Shown piece after piece: positions 10,564-19,957 of a DNA stretch of 64,000 nucleotides. The notes beneath the pieces are model-generated. The model was not told the origin of the DNA. It was given only the letters and a program-made list of their open reading frames with translations, and did no database searches. A program made the position numbers and the translations under genes. Positions within the stretch are counted from its first letter, which is position 1; every line of letters starts with the position of its first letter. This stretch comes from Pandoraea vervacti. GTDB taxonomy: Bacteria > Pseudomonadota > Gammaproteobacteria > Burkholderiales > Burkholderiaceae. Location: positions 496,001 to 560,000 of the forward strand of contig NZ_CP010897.2 of NCBI RefSeq assembly GCF_000934605.2, in the 5' to 3' direction.

Positions 10564-11778
10564 TCACGGGGCCGTGCGCTGCGTGAAAATGAGCTCGAAT
10601 TCCGTACCGGACGGCTCCGTTTGCTTGACCCGCACCGGCAGCCAGTCGAGCGAGGGGGCAAGCCAGATGTCCACGCGTCGCTCATCGCCCGCCTTGCGCG
10701 GCAGGCGAGTGAAGTGACGCGTTTCGAGATAACCCTGCGGCGTCGTCATCGTCTCGCTCCCCACGTACTGCACCGGCCACACTTCGCTGCTGTCCGTATC
10801 GACCACGGTGAATTCGTGGGTGACACCCACTTGGGTGTAGCGCTCGGGATTGCCTCTGGCGTAGCCGGCCAACTGCATCATCACGCTGAAACGGTCCTGC
10901 GCGCCGGGCGCCAGCGGCAAGGACTGCCCCGAGCGCGAGAACTGCAGTGTGGGCGTCGCCTCGCGACGGAAGTCCGTCACATATTCCGCGCGGCGACCGC
11001 GCTTTTCCACATAGCGGGATGGCGCGATGCCGTTGACGTCATACCCGCCTTCGCTGATGAATTCGAAGGTGCCGAAAAAGAGGATCGGCACCGAGATGCG
11101 CAACCGGTAATGCCCGTTGTCGTTGACCCAGTGGAGTTGGCCGGTCTGATTGCGCACGCCGTTCATGAGCGCGTCGTAGGTCAGCGTGACGGATGGCGGC
11201 GGGTCGAACTTGTCGCCATTGGCGGCGGCTGCCGTGAGGGCCACGCTCGGTGGCGACGTTGGCGCCGACGCCGTTGCGCCGGGGGCGTCGCCCGTGCCGG
11301 CCACCGTCGTCGAGGCGGCCTGGGGACCCGGCGTGTCGGTGGTCACCGGCGCGGCGAGCGAGTCGGGCGGGGCGGTCGCTGGGGCAGGGGGAGGCGGCTT
11401 CACCGCGGCCGCTGGCGCAGGCGGTGGCGGGGCAGGAGGGGCAGGAGAGGCCGGAGGCGCGGGCGGGGCGACCGGCTTGAGCGGGATCAGGGTGATCGGA
11501 ATGCTGGGGATCGGCTTGTCTTCGAGCGTCGTGCGATGGCGCGCGACCCAGAGCGCGATGACCAGGTGCGCGACGAAGACTGCCATCAGCACGCCCGCCC
11601 AGAGCGCCCGGCGTTTTCCCCGTCCCTTCGGGCGCTGGGCCGAAGGCGCCGGCATCGCCATCGCCGAAGCGTCCGACGCCGAAGACAGGTCGGGGGCTTC
11701 AGGAATGTCATGGCGATCGGGGCCGGAAGGACCCGAATGACCTGCAGGATCGCTAGGAGGGGAGGGGCGCGAAGACAC
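10564..11778 (-). CDS. DUF3108 protein with TonB-like layout
   Basis: A 404-residue protein. Residues 1-57 are cytoplasmic and Pro/Ser-rich, a single membrane segment lies at about 60-80, then comes a long Pro/Ala linker (about 100-140) and a C-terminal DUF3108 beta-rich domain (about 185-404) expected in the periplasm. This order (one helix, proline-rich spacer, periplasmic domain) resembles TonB, although no TonB domain is present. Function is unknown. The start is a GTG at 11778 without a clear ribosome-binding site, and internal ATGs near residue 40 are possible. It lies downstream of the IclR gene on the same strand with a 123-bp gap. Confidence 0.8.
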   Translation of the reverse strand: MSSRPSPPSDPAGHSGPSGPDRHDIPEAPDLSSASDASAMAMPAPSAQRPKGRGKRRALWAGVLMAVFVAHLVIALWVARHRTTLEDKPIPSIPITLIPLKPVAPPAPPASPAPPAPPPPAPAAAVKPPPPAPATAPPDSLAAPVTTDTPGPQAASTTVAGTGDAPGATASAPTSPPSVALTAAAANGDKFDPPPSVTLTYDALMNGVRNQTGQLHWVNDNGHYRLRISVPILFFGTFEFISEGGYDVNGIAPSRYVEKRGRRAEYVTDFRREATPTLQFSRSGQSLPLAPGAQDRFSVMMQLAGYARGNPERYTQVGVTHEFTVVDTDSSEVWPVQYVGSETMTTPQGYLETRHFTRLPRKAGDERRVDIWLAPSLDWLPVRVKQTEPSGTEFELIFTQRTAP

Positions 11779-11901
11779 GAGGATCGATAATCGGGACGTC
11801 AGAGCGTCAGGATCGCATATCGGAACGAGTTTGGTTCGACACGCGCCGGCCGGGGCCGTTCATCGCTCGCCCGGCCGTGCCGCTCGACTGCCGTGGGTGC
11901 G

Positions 11902-12765
11902 TCACGTCGGACGGCCGGGCGCGTGGGCATGGCCGAGATCGGCAGACAACTTTTGGGCGAGCGTGCGCAGCGCCGTGTCGATGGGGCCGCCCCAGCGTGC
12001 GTCGAAGCGGCTCTCCGGCCCGAGCGCCATCAGTCCCATCACCAACTGTCCCGTCGCGTCGAATACCGGCATGCAGAATGCGTTGACGGACGGCAGCACG
12101 GTGCCCTCCACACGCGCGGCCCGATGGGCACGCACATCGTCGAGCACGGCGTCGTAGTCGGCGCGCGTGGCGGGCAACCGGTGACGCGACGCGTGCTGCA
12201 CGGCCGCGAGTGCGGCGTCGATGAGTGGCGCGGTCTGGCGCTCCGGAAGATAGGCGGCGAACAGCCGTCCGGCCGCCGATTCGAGCATGGGCATGACGTC
12301 GCCCAGTCGCAGTGGCACGCGCATCGGAAACGTCGAGTCCAGCCAATGCACGACGGTCGGCCCCTGATTGCCCCACACGGCGAGCCCCACGGTCTGATCG
12401 ATCGCGTCGCGCAGTTCGGACATGGCGAAACGGGCGGCCTTGAAGGCGTCGATACGCGCGAGATGCGCAAGGCCCATGCGCAGCGTGAATGGGCCGAGGT
12501 CATAGCGCCCGCTTACCGGATCCTGCACGATGAGGCCGAGTCGCTGGAAGCTTACGAGGTAGCGGTGCGCCTTTGCCGGGTTCATACCGGCGGCGTGCGC
12601 GAGATCGCGCAGCATCATGGCGTTCGACGCTTCGGTCAGCACTTCGATCAGCCGGAAGCCCACTTCGATGGACTGAATGCCCGAACGGGTTTTTTCCTCG
12701 TCGGGGGCGGCGGCGTTGCCCTCGCTGTCTTGGCCGATGTCGTTGTCGTGTTCAGGCACTGTCAT
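11902..12765 (-). CDS. IclR family transcriptional regulator
   Basis: A 287-residue regulator. After an acidic leader (about 1-28) comes the winged helix-turn-helix (about 30-90; LRDLAHAAGMNPAKAHRYL is the recognition region) and the IclR effector domain (about 100-275). IclR proteins sense small carboxylates or aromatic intermediates and usually control adjacent catabolic genes. It is divergent from the fumarylacetoacetate-hydrolase-family gene (start 12986) across a 220-bp gap, so that gene is the likely target. Effector unknown. Confidence 0.92.
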   Translation of the reverse strand: MTVPEHDNDIGQDSEGNAAAPDEEKTRSGIQSIEVGFRLIEVLTEASNAMMLRDLAHAAGMNPAKAHRYLVSFQRLGLIVQDPVSGRYDLGPFTLRMGLAHLARIDAFKAARFAMSELRDAIDQTVGLAVWGNQGPTVVHWLDSTFPMRVPLRLGDVMPMLESAAGRLFAAYLPERQTAPLIDAALAAVQHASRHRLPATRADYDAVLDDVRAHRAARVEGTVLPSVNAFCMPVFDATGQLVMGLMALGPESRFDARWGGPIDTALRTLAQKLSADLGHAHAPGRPT

Positions 12766-12985
12766 GTGTCTCTTTTGTTGTCGTCATGGCCGCTCGATTC
12801 GCGATCGTTCGTGATCGATGTCCGCAAGCGCACGTGGTGCGCTCAGGTAGAATCCTCGGCTTCAAGCGTCATTCTATCGGGCCTGCGGTGTCCTGCTCCA
12901 TGCCTGTCGGCATCATGCACGATTGCCCCGGCCCGGCGTTCGAATTGCCGCTGAACATCCGAACCCGTTCGCAGACTCCATTGCC

Positions 12986-13972
12986 ATGAAACTCGCTACC
13001 CGTAAGGACGGCACCCGCGACGGCCAGTTGATCGTCGTCTCGCGTGACCTGTCGAGCGCCTGCATCGCCGACGCCATCGCTCCCACGCTGCAACGCGTGC
13101 TCGACGACTGGACGTTCTACGCCCCGCAATTGCATTCGTTGTACACCGAACTCAATCATGGTCGTGCGCGCAATACCTTCGCGTTCGACGCGGCCGAATG
13201 CATGGCCCCGTTGCCGCGCGCCTACCAGTGGGCGGACGGCTCGGCGTACGTGAACCACGTCGAACTGGTACGAAAGGCGCGCGGCGCGGAAATGCCGCCG
13301 GAGTTCTGGACGGACCCCCTCATGTATCAGGGCGGCAGCGACGACTTCATCGGTCCGACGGACGACATCGTCTGCGCCTCGGAAGACTTCGGCATCGACT
13401 TCGAAGCCGAGGTGGCTGTCGTGACCTCGGACGTGCCGATGGGCGCAAGCCCGGCGCGTGCGCTCGAAGGGGTGCGCTTGCTGATGCTCGTGAACGACGT
13501 GAGCCTGCGCAACCTGATTCCGGCCGAACTGGCCAAGGGTTTCGGCTTCTTCCAGAGCAAGCCGGCGAGCGCCTTTTCGCCGGTGGCCGTCACACCGGAC
13601 GAACTGGGCGACGCCTGGCGCGACGGACGCGTGCACCGTCCGCTCACGGTGAAGTGGAACGACAAGAAGTTCGGTGCGCCGGAGTGCGGCGAGGACATGG
13701 TGTTCGATTTCGGCCAGTTGGTCGCGCACGTGTGCAAGACCCGTAACGCGCGCGCCGGGACGATCGTCGGCTCGGGCACGATTTCCAACAAGGATCGCAG
13801 CCGCGGCAGTGCGTGCATTGCCGAGAAGCGCATGCTCGAAACCATCGAGAAAGGCGCCCCCGAGACCGCGTTCATGCGATACGGCGACCGGGTGCGCATC
13901 GAGATGTTCGATGCGCAGGGCAAGACGATCTTCGGCGCGATCGATCAGGCGGTCGCGCCGCTCGACGAGTAA
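12986..13972 (+). CDS. Fumarylacetoacetate hydrolase family protein
   Basis: A 328-residue enzyme with an N-terminal FAH-type extension and the FAH catalytic domain (about 100-325). Metal-ligand acid residues of the family are visible in FGIDFEAEVAVV, and the RSRGSACIAEKR-like region (DRSRGSACI) and GSGTISNK fit the fold. Members hydrolyse C-C bonds of beta-diketo acids such as fumarylacetoacetate in tyrosine breakdown. Homogentisate dioxygenase is not in the window, so the exact substrate is open. The ATG at 12986 matches the family N-terminus (MKLATRKDGTRDG); an upstream in-frame ATG adds 21 unrelated residues. The divergent IclR is its probable regulator. Confidence 0.88.
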   Translation: MKLATRKDGTRDGQLIVVSRDLSSACIADAIAPTLQRVLDDWTFYAPQLHSLYTELNHGRARNTFAFDAAECMAPLPRAYQWADGSAYVNHVELVRKARGAEMPPEFWTDPLMYQGGSDDFIGPTDDIVCASEDFGIDFEAEVAVVTSDVPMGASPARALEGVRLLMLVNDVSLRNLIPAELAKGFGFFQSKPASAFSPVAVTPDELGDAWRDGRVHRPLTVKWNDKKFGAPECGEDMVFDFGQLVAHVCKTRNARAGTIVGSGTISNKDRSRGSACIAEKRMLETIEKGAPETAFMRYGDRVRIEMFDAQGKTIFGAIDQAVAPLDE

Positions 13973-14335
13973 GCGTCCCGCGTTCGTCGCCATCGGTCGC
14001 GTGTGTGATCCGGCGCGCGCGATCGCCGGTCGCTTTCCCGTCGTCAGTCCCTGGGGGCCGCAGACGGCAACGGCCGACCACCCGGACGGGAAATTGAACC
14101 GGCCTGAATGCCTTGCCCGGCAAGGCTTTACGGCCTGTCGGGCGATGCTCGCATAGGGTGAACCCGGATATGGCGGGGAATTCTGGCTCCGCTATTCTTT
14201 GTCTCCTTGAGTCGTTGCGCACCCTTCGCGGGTATGCGCATCGGCCCTAACTTTCGCCGGCGCGGCGCGAGGTATCCGTCCCGGGGTGCCCGCGCGACAG
14301 AAAAAACCAGCGCAGGCCAGACCAGGAGATTTTTC
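13973..14335. other. Intergenic region before the binding-protein gene
   Basis: This 363-bp gap holds no convincing gene. A short perfect hairpin (GCCTTGC, CCG, GCAAGGC then TTT) at 14110-14129 could be a weak terminator for the preceding gene. The rest presumably holds the promoter of the binding-protein gene, whose ribosome-binding site ACCAGGAG lies at its end; no clear -35/-10 pair was recognised. Confidence 0.4.
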
Positions 14336-15487
14336 ATGCGAAACCCCGTGCGCACTGCCCTGCTGGGTGCGATGTTGCTGGCGCTGGCCGGCGGCGCTGC
14401 CGCTCAGGTCAAGATTGGTGTGAGCATCTCGCTCACCGGCCCCGCCGCTTCGCTCGGCCTTCCCGCGCGCGACACGATCAGCATGCTGCCGAAGGAAATC
14501 GGCGGCGAGAAGGTCGACTACATCGTGCTGGACGACGCGTCCGACACCACGACCGCCGTTCAGAACACCAAGAAGCTCATCTCCGAGAATCACGTCGACG
14601 CCATCATCGGCTCGTCGATCACGCCCAACACGCTGGCCATGCTCGACGTGATCGCTGCCGGCACGACGCCGACGATCTCGCTCGCGTCGTCCGCGCGCAT
14701 CATCGAACCGGTCGATGCAAAGCGTTACTGGATGTTCAAGACCCCGCAGACCGACGCACAGATGGCCTCCGCGATCGCCGAGCACGCCAGCAAGCACGGC
14801 GTGAAGACGATGGCCTTCATCGGTCAGGGCGACGCGCTGGGCGAAGCCTTCTATGAAGAAGTCGCCAAGTTCGCCGGCCTTCACAAGATCAAGATGGTCG
14901 CGAGCGAGCGCTTTGCCCGCACGGACCCGAGCGTGACCGGCCAGATTCTGAAGATCATGGGCACGAACCCGGACGCCGTTGTCGTCGGCGCCGCAGGCAC
15001 GCCGGCGGCACTACCGCCGAAGGCGCTGGCGGAACGCGGCTACAAGGGCCTCGTGTATCACAACCATGGCGTGGGGAATAACGACTTCCTGCGCGTGTGT
15101 GGCAAGGACTGCAATAACACGTATCTGCCGGCCAGCCCGGTGCTCGTGGCGTCGCAATTGCCGAACGATCACCCCGCCAAGGCCGTGGCGCTCGATTACA
15201 TCAAGAAGTTCGACGCCAGGTACGGCGCGGGCAAGGTGGCGGCGTTCGGCTCATACGCCTGGGACGCCGGCATTCTGCTCCAACGTGCCATCCCGATTGC
15301 GCTCAAGAGCGCCAAGCCGGGCACGCCGGAATTCCGCAAGGCGCTGCGCGACGCGCTCGAAACGAGCAAGGACGTGCACGTGTCGAATGGCGTGACGAAC
15401 ATGAGCCCGTCCGATCACCTCGGCCTCGACCAGCGCGCGCGCGTGATGGTCAAGATCGACAACGGCAAGTGGGTGATTGCCCCGTAA
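14336..15487 (+). CDS. ABC transporter substrate-binding protein (amino-acid/LivJ type)
   Basis: A 383-residue periplasmic binding protein of the type I (Leu/Ile/Val) fold. Residues 1-22 are a signal peptide ending GGAAAQ, followed by VKIGVSISLTGPAASLG, the usual opening of the family. It should bind a branched-chain amino acid, amide or aromatic acid. No permease or ATPase genes are adjacent, so it must work with a transporter encoded elsewhere. The start at 14336 follows an ACCAGGAG ribosome-binding site and puts the signal peptide first. A strong terminator (15606-15633) follows, immediately before the enoyl-CoA hydratase gene. Confidence 0.9.
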   Translation: MRNPVRTALLGAMLLALAGGAAAQVKIGVSISLTGPAASLGLPARDTISMLPKEIGGEKVDYIVLDDASDTTTAVQNTKKLISENHVDAIIGSSITPNTLAMLDVIAAGTTPTISLASSARIIEPVDAKRYWMFKTPQTDAQMASAIAEHASKHGVKTMAFIGQGDALGEAFYEEVAKFAGLHKIKMVASERFARTDPSVTGQILKIMGTNPDAVVVGAAGTPAALPPKALAERGYKGLVYHNHGVGNNDFLRVCGKDCNNTYLPASPVLVASQLPNDHPAKAVALDYIKKFDARYGAGKVAAFGSYAWDAGILLQRAIPIALKSAKPGTPEFRKALRDALETSKDVHVSNGVTNMSPSDHLGLDQRARVMVKIDNGKWVIAP

Positions 15488-15605
15488 TGACCCGCATCAT
15501 GACCGCCGCCGCTGTGGCGACGACATGAAGGCGAGAGGCCGTAGAGGCCTCGCCATCGACGGTTGACCGTCGGCGGTGCCGGCCGATGTCCGGTGCCGCT
15601 GTTCC

Positions 15606-15633
15606 ATCCCCGCCTGCGCGGGGATATTTTTTT
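15606..15633 (+). terminator. Rho-independent terminator abutting the next ribosome-binding site
   Basis: ATCCCCGC, loop CTGC, GCGGGGAT then seven T. It ends only 15 bp before the ATG of the enoyl-CoA hydratase gene at 15649, leaving no space for a promoter between them. Confidence 0.85.
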
Positions 15634-15648
15634 CCGGAGCGGTAATCC

Positions 15649-16470
15649 ATGTCGCTAGATCCGTATCAACACTATCAGTCGCTGCAATTCAAGCGGCATC
15701 CGAACGGCGTGCTCGAACTCATCATGGGCGCCGGCGCGAACAAGAGCGGCCTGTCGACGGCTGACCATCGCATGCATCAGGAACTGGCCGACGTGTGGCG
15801 CGACATCGATCGGGACGCCGACACGCGCGCCGTCGTCATTCGCGGCGAAGGCAAGGGGTTCTCCGGCGGTGGCGACCTGTCGCTCGTGGAGGACATGGCC
15901 GATGACTTCGCCGTTCGCGCCCGTGTATGGCGTGAAGCGCGCGATCTCGTCTACAACGTGATCAATTGCAGCAAGCCCATCGTCTCTGCAATGCATGGTC
16001 CGGCGGTCGGAGCCGGACTCGTTGCGGGCCTGCTCGCCGACATTTCGATCGCCGCGAAGACCGCGCGCATCATCGATGGTCACACGCGCCTGGGCGTCGC
16101 AGCGGGCGACCATGCCGCCATCGTGTGGCCGTTGCTGTGCGGTATGGCCAAGGCGAAGTACTACCTGCTGTTGTGCGAGCCGGTCACAGGAGAAGAAGCC
16201 GAGCGCATCGGCCTCGTTTCACTGACCGTCGACGAAGCGGATCTGCTGCCCAAGGCATTCGAAGTGGCCGATAAGCTCGCGCGCGGTTCGACCACGGCGA
16301 TTCGTTGGACGAAATACACGCTCAACAATTGGCTGCGCAGCGCCGGACCGGCGTTCGATGCGTCGCTGGCGCTCGAATTCATGGGATTTTCGGGGCCGGA
16401 CGTACGCGAAGGCCTTGCGTCGTTGCGTGAGCGTCGTGCACCCGACTTCAGCGGTGACGCACCCTTTTGA
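15649..16470 (+). CDS. Enoyl-CoA hydratase/isomerase family protein
   Basis: A 273-residue crotonase-fold enzyme. The first oxyanion-hole segment is FSGGGDLSLVEDM and the second is MHGPAVGAGLVAGLLADIS, both in the expected positions (about 75-85 and 120-140). The exact reaction cannot be told: the family includes hydratases, isomerases and decarboxylases, and the usual catalytic Glu after the second loop is not obvious, since DGHTRLGVAAGDHA occupies that region. The start has CGGAGCGG upstream. A terminator lies directly in front of the gene, so expression likely depends on read-through from the binding-protein gene. Confidence 0.88.
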   Translation: MSLDPYQHYQSLQFKRHPNGVLELIMGAGANKSGLSTADHRMHQELADVWRDIDRDADTRAVVIRGEGKGFSGGGDLSLVEDMADDFAVRARVWREARDLVYNVINCSKPIVSAMHGPAVGAGLVAGLLADISIAAKTARIIDGHTRLGVAAGDHAAIVWPLLCGMAKAKYYLLLCEPVTGEEAERIGLVSLTVDEADLLPKAFEVADKLARGSTTAIRWTKYTLNNWLRSAGPAFDASLALEFMGFSGPDVREGLASLRERRAPDFSGDAPF

Positions 16471-16658
16471 GTCGCGTATGGCTCGCTCGCGCGCTGCTCC
16501 CGTGCGCCTGCCGCATCACGCGAATCGGGGTTTACGACCGCGCCGCGCCGTTTTGACACACGAGGGGCGCACGCTCGGCGTATGATCGATAGCCATACGC
16601 CCTGTGCGCCTGGCTTGCGCGACAAGCCGTGCGTTCCCGACCGTGACTGGAGATCGTA

Positions 16659-17672
16659 ATGAGCGATTCGACGAGTGCCATGCCCAACGGCTTCGACATT
16701 CTCAAGAAGATGTGGGAGGCATTCAGTCCGCCCGCGACTTTCACCTCGCCGCTAACGCAGTTGATGCAGAGCGCCGCGCCGCTGCTCGATCCCGACGAAA
16801 TCGAAAACCGCATCGCCGAGATGCGCGCCGTCGAACAGTGGCTCACGCTCAATCTGAACGTGTTGCGCTCGACCATTCAGGCCTTCGAAGTGCAACGCGC
16901 CACCTACGCCACGCTGCGTGCATTCGGCACGGGGAGCTTCGGCGCGGCGGGGGCGTCGGACACGGCGGCCACCGGCGCGTCCGACGCCGCCGACACCACC
17001 GGCCAGGCAGGTGCGTCCCACTTCTGGCGCTCGCCGTTCGCGACGCAGGAACCCGCGCAGGACGTCGAGTCGCAGGCCAGCGAAACTGAACCCGAGCCGC
17101 CCGCGCAGGAAGCGCACCAAGCGCAGGACGCGGATGACGCGGATGACGCCACGGAAGCGGGCGCGAGCGACGCCGGGCATGCCGGCGCCTCCGAATCGCC
17201 ATTCGCACAGGCCGGCAGCGCGTATGGCGCGCTGGACCCGTCGATGTGGTTTAACGCGATGCGCGCCCAGTTCGATCAGATCGCGGCGGCAGCGCAGGCC
17301 GCAGGCGTGTCGGCTGCGCAGATGACCGAAGCGGCGGCGGCGCAAATGTCGGAGGCTGCGGCCAAGGCCACGCATGCGAGCGCGGGTGCGGCAAAGGCAT
17401 CGTCGGCAGGGAAGGCCACGGGCAGCAAGGCGCGCACGGCGGCGAAGAAGACCGCCACCGGGACATCCGGCAAGGCGGCGCCGAAGTCGGGCAAGTCCGC
17501 TGGACGCCGCCCTGCCAGCAAGACGACGCCTGCAAAATCGGCTGTTGCCAAGACTTCCGCCAAGTCCGCCACATCCGCAAAGACGTCCGCCAAGACGTCG
17601 CCCAAAGCGGCGGTGAAGTCGGCCGGCAAAGCCGCAGGCACGACGGGCAAGCAAGCCGCCTGGAAGTGGTAA
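16659..17672 (+). CDS. phaM: PhaM-type polyhydroxyalkanoate granule protein
   Basis: A 337-residue protein. The N-terminal ~95 residues (FDILKKMWEAF, MRAVEQWLTLNLNVLR) match PhaM, which in Ralstonia activates PHB synthase and tethers PHB granules to the nucleoid. The middle (about 95-200) is acidic, Ala/Asp/Glu-rich. The C-terminus (about 240-337) is a Lys/Ala/Ser/Thr-rich histone H1-like tail (KTSAKSATSAKTSAKTS), expected to bind DNA. No PHA synthase gene is nearby. The start at 16659 has GGAGATCGTA upstream. The enoyl-CoA hydratase gene precedes it with a 188-bp gap. Confidence 0.85.
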   Translation: MSDSTSAMPNGFDILKKMWEAFSPPATFTSPLTQLMQSAAPLLDPDEIENRIAEMRAVEQWLTLNLNVLRSTIQAFEVQRATYATLRAFGTGSFGAAGASDTAATGASDAADTTGQAGASHFWRSPFATQEPAQDVESQASETEPEPPAQEAHQAQDADDADDATEAGASDAGHAGASESPFAQAGSAYGALDPSMWFNAMRAQFDQIAAAAQAAGVSAAQMTEAAAAQMSEAAAKATHASAGAAKASSAGKATGSKARTAAKKTATGTSGKAAPKSGKSAGRRPASKTTPAKSAVAKTSAKSATSAKTSAKTSPKAAVKSAGKAAGTTGKQAAWKW

Positions 17673-17774
17673 CCGGAGGCTGGAGGCGCCGGGGTCCGTG
17701 AAGTCTGTGAATCGGGCCGCAGGCCCCGGTCGCTGACCGGGTGAAAAGCACAACGACGGCAGGAGGGAGGCCCC

Positions 17775-19073
17775 ATGATCTCAGGCGAACGTACCGGTCT
17801 CGTCCTGATGGGCGGCGGCGCACGTGCCGCGTATCAGGTCGGCGTGCTCGCGGCGATTGCCGCGATTCAGCGCGAGGTCCTGCCGTCGCGGCGGGCGATC
17901 CCATTTCCCGTGGTGTGCGGCACTTCCGCCGGCGCGATCAACGCGGCCGCGCTTGCTTCACATGCAGACGACTTTCAGCACGGGGTCATGAAGCTCGACG
18001 CCGTCTGGCGGCAGTTCCACGCGGGGCAGGTGTTCCGCGCCGATTCGCTGGGCATGGCGGGCACCGGCGCACGCTGGCTCGCTGCCCTTTCTTTGGGCTG
18101 GGCATTGCGCCGTTCGCCGCGCTCGCTGTTCGACTGGTCGCCGCTCGCCGACATGCTGCGTCAGGCGATTCGTCTCGACCGCCTGCCGGAAGTGTTCGCG
18201 TGCGGCGCGCTCGAAGCCCTGTCGGTCACCGCGCTCTCGTATTCGTCCGGCAAGCATGTGACGTTCTATCAGAGCGCCGAACCGATTCAGGCGTGGAAGC
18301 GTTCGTTGCGTCTGGCCCGTAATGTGCCGCTGACGGTGGAACACTTGCTCGCCTCGAGCGCCATTCCGTATCTGTTTCCGGCGATCGAACTCGATCTGGA
18401 CGGACAGTCCGAATACTTCGGCGATGGCTCCATGCGTCAGATCGCGCCGCTCAGTCCGCCGATCCATCTGGGCGCGACACGCGTGCTCATCATCGGCGCT
18501 TCGCACGGGCAGTACGGACTCGACAGCAGTGGCGAGCGTATCGGGGGCTATCCGAGTCTGGCGCAGATTGGCGGGCAGGCGCTCGCGAGCGTGTTCATCG
18601 ACGGATTGTCGGCGGATCTGGAGCGATTGCAGCACATCAACAATGTGCTGCGATACGTGCCCGAAGCGCAGCGCGAGTCGAGCGGATGGCGTCCCATCGA
18701 CACGCTGCTGATCTCGCCGAGCCAGCGACTGGAGCCGATTGCCGCGCGCCATCTGAAACAATTGCCGCGTGCGGTGCGCACCATGCTCGGCGCCATCGGC
18801 GCCGACGCCGAGCGCGGCGCGGCATTCGCGAGCTATCTGCTGTTCGAATCGGCGTACACTCAGGAACTTATCGCGCTGGGAGAGGCGGACGCTTACGCAC
18901 AGCGCGACGCGATTGCCGCGTGGCTCGTCGCCGAAGCGGACGGCACGAGCCCGCTCGACGACGTCGAGGCCGGTGCCGTCGGCGGCGCTGCGCCCCCGGC
19001 GAACTCGCCGCTGTCGGTCGATCCTGCCGCCGCCGTGGCCGCATCGGTGGATACCGGCAAACCGGCCGCGTGA
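17775..19073 (+). CDS. Patatin-like phospholipase family protein
   Basis: A 432-residue protein with a patatin domain at about 5-215. The oxyanion loop is GGGARAAYQVG, the nucleophile elbow CGTSAGAIN (Ser in GTSAG), and the dyad Asp is in FGDGSMRQ. These are all the parts needed for a Ser-Asp lipase. A C-terminal region (about 215-380) typical of longer bacterial patatins follows, then a low-complexity Ala-rich tail (about 390-432). It has no signal peptide, so it is probably cytosolic or membrane-associated, and it may act on phospholipids or PHA-associated lipids. An AGGAGGGAGG ribosome-binding site lies upstream. The AraC gene follows after 28 bp. Confidence 0.88.
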   Translation: MISGERTGLVLMGGGARAAYQVGVLAAIAAIQREVLPSRRAIPFPVVCGTSAGAINAAALASHADDFQHGVMKLDAVWRQFHAGQVFRADSLGMAGTGARWLAALSLGWALRRSPRSLFDWSPLADMLRQAIRLDRLPEVFACGALEALSVTALSYSSGKHVTFYQSAEPIQAWKRSLRLARNVPLTVEHLLASSAIPYLFPAIELDLDGQSEYFGDGSMRQIAPLSPPIHLGATRVLIIGASHGQYGLDSSGERIGGYPSLAQIGGQALASVFIDGLSADLERLQHINNVLRYVPEAQRESSGWRPIDTLLISPSQRLEPIAARHLKQLPRAVRTMLGAIGADAERGAAFASYLLFESAYTQELIALGEADAYAQRDAIAAWLVAEADGTSPLDDVEAGAVGGAAPPANSPLSVDPAAAVAASVDTGKPAA

Positions 19074-19101
19074 GCGCGCGTTTTCATTGCTTTGCCAACC
19101 C

Positions 19102-19953
19102 ATGTCGAAACCTGTCTCGTCGAGTGTCGCTTGTCCCTATCCGTCCACGTTCTGGCGTGATCCGTCGTTGCCGTTCATCGAAGCGCGCGAAGTGCTCGAC
19201 GGACGTCGCGTGTGCTACGCGTTGCATAGCCACGAGACGTTTTCCATCGGCGCGGTCACCGGCGGACGCAGCACGTATCTGAACGGCCGCGCGCGCGAGA
19301 CGGTCGGGCGTGGCAGCGTCGTCGTGATGAACCCGGACGCGGTGCATGCATGCAACCCCATCGGCGATGAGGCGTGGGCGTATCGCATGCTGTTCGTCGA
19401 CACGACGTGGCTGCGCGATCTCCAGCGCGAACTGGGGTTTTCGCATGGGCGCGATCTACACCTGTTCGACCCGATGTCGTCGAACGATCCTGCGCTGTAC
19501 GAAGGTCTGAACCGGCTCTACGACGTGTGTACCGACGCGTCGCGCGATACCCTGGAGCGCGAGGGTGTCGTGCAGCAGTTCTTCATCGATGTGCACGAGC
19601 GGTTGAATCCCGCACCGACGCCGATGCGCGACGATTCACAAAAGCTCAACCGCGCGGCGGAGTTCATCCGTGCGCATTGCCGCGAAGCCCTGACGCTCGC
19701 GCAGATCTGTGAGGCGGCGGGGCTCTCGGCGTCGTACCTGACGCGTTCGTTCCGCGCGCAGTATGGCCTCACGCCGCATGCCTTTCTCATGAATCAGCGG
19801 ATTCAGTACGCCCGGGCGCGCCTGCGTCGGGGACATGCGATTGCGGCGGTGGCGCTCGATGCCGGTTTCGCCGATCAGGCGCACTTCCAGCGCACCTTCA
19901 AACAGTTGCTTGCCGCCACGCCCGGCCATTACCGGGAGCCGCGCGCGGCCTGA
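19102..19953 (+). CDS. AraC family transcriptional regulator
   Basis: A 283-residue regulator with an N-terminal cupin-like sensor domain (about 15-150; LHSHETFSIGAVTGG and the GSVVVMNPDAVHACNP strand pair) and a C-terminal double helix-turn-helix (about 175-280; LAQICEAAGLSASYLTRSF and IAAVALDAGFADQAHFQRTFK). I use the start at 19102 because it gives the usual AraC length; the same frame remains open upstream over the patatin gene. The LysE-type exporter gene is convergent, with 4 bp between their stop codons; AraC/LysE pairs of this type often work together, so it may control exporter expression. Confidence 0.9.
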   Translation: MSKPVSSSVACPYPSTFWRDPSLPFIEAREVLDGRRVCYALHSHETFSIGAVTGGRSTYLNGRARETVGRGSVVVMNPDAVHACNPIGDEAWAYRMLFVDTTWLRDLQRELGFSHGRDLHLFDPMSSNDPALYEGLNRLYDVCTDASRDTLEREGVVQQFFIDVHERLNPAPTPMRDDSQKLNRAAEFIRAHCREALTLAQICEAAGLSASYLTRSFRAQYGLTPHAFLMNQRIQYARARLRRGHAIAAVALDAGFADQAHFQRTFKQLLAATPGHYREPRAA

Positions 19954-19957
19954 GCTG

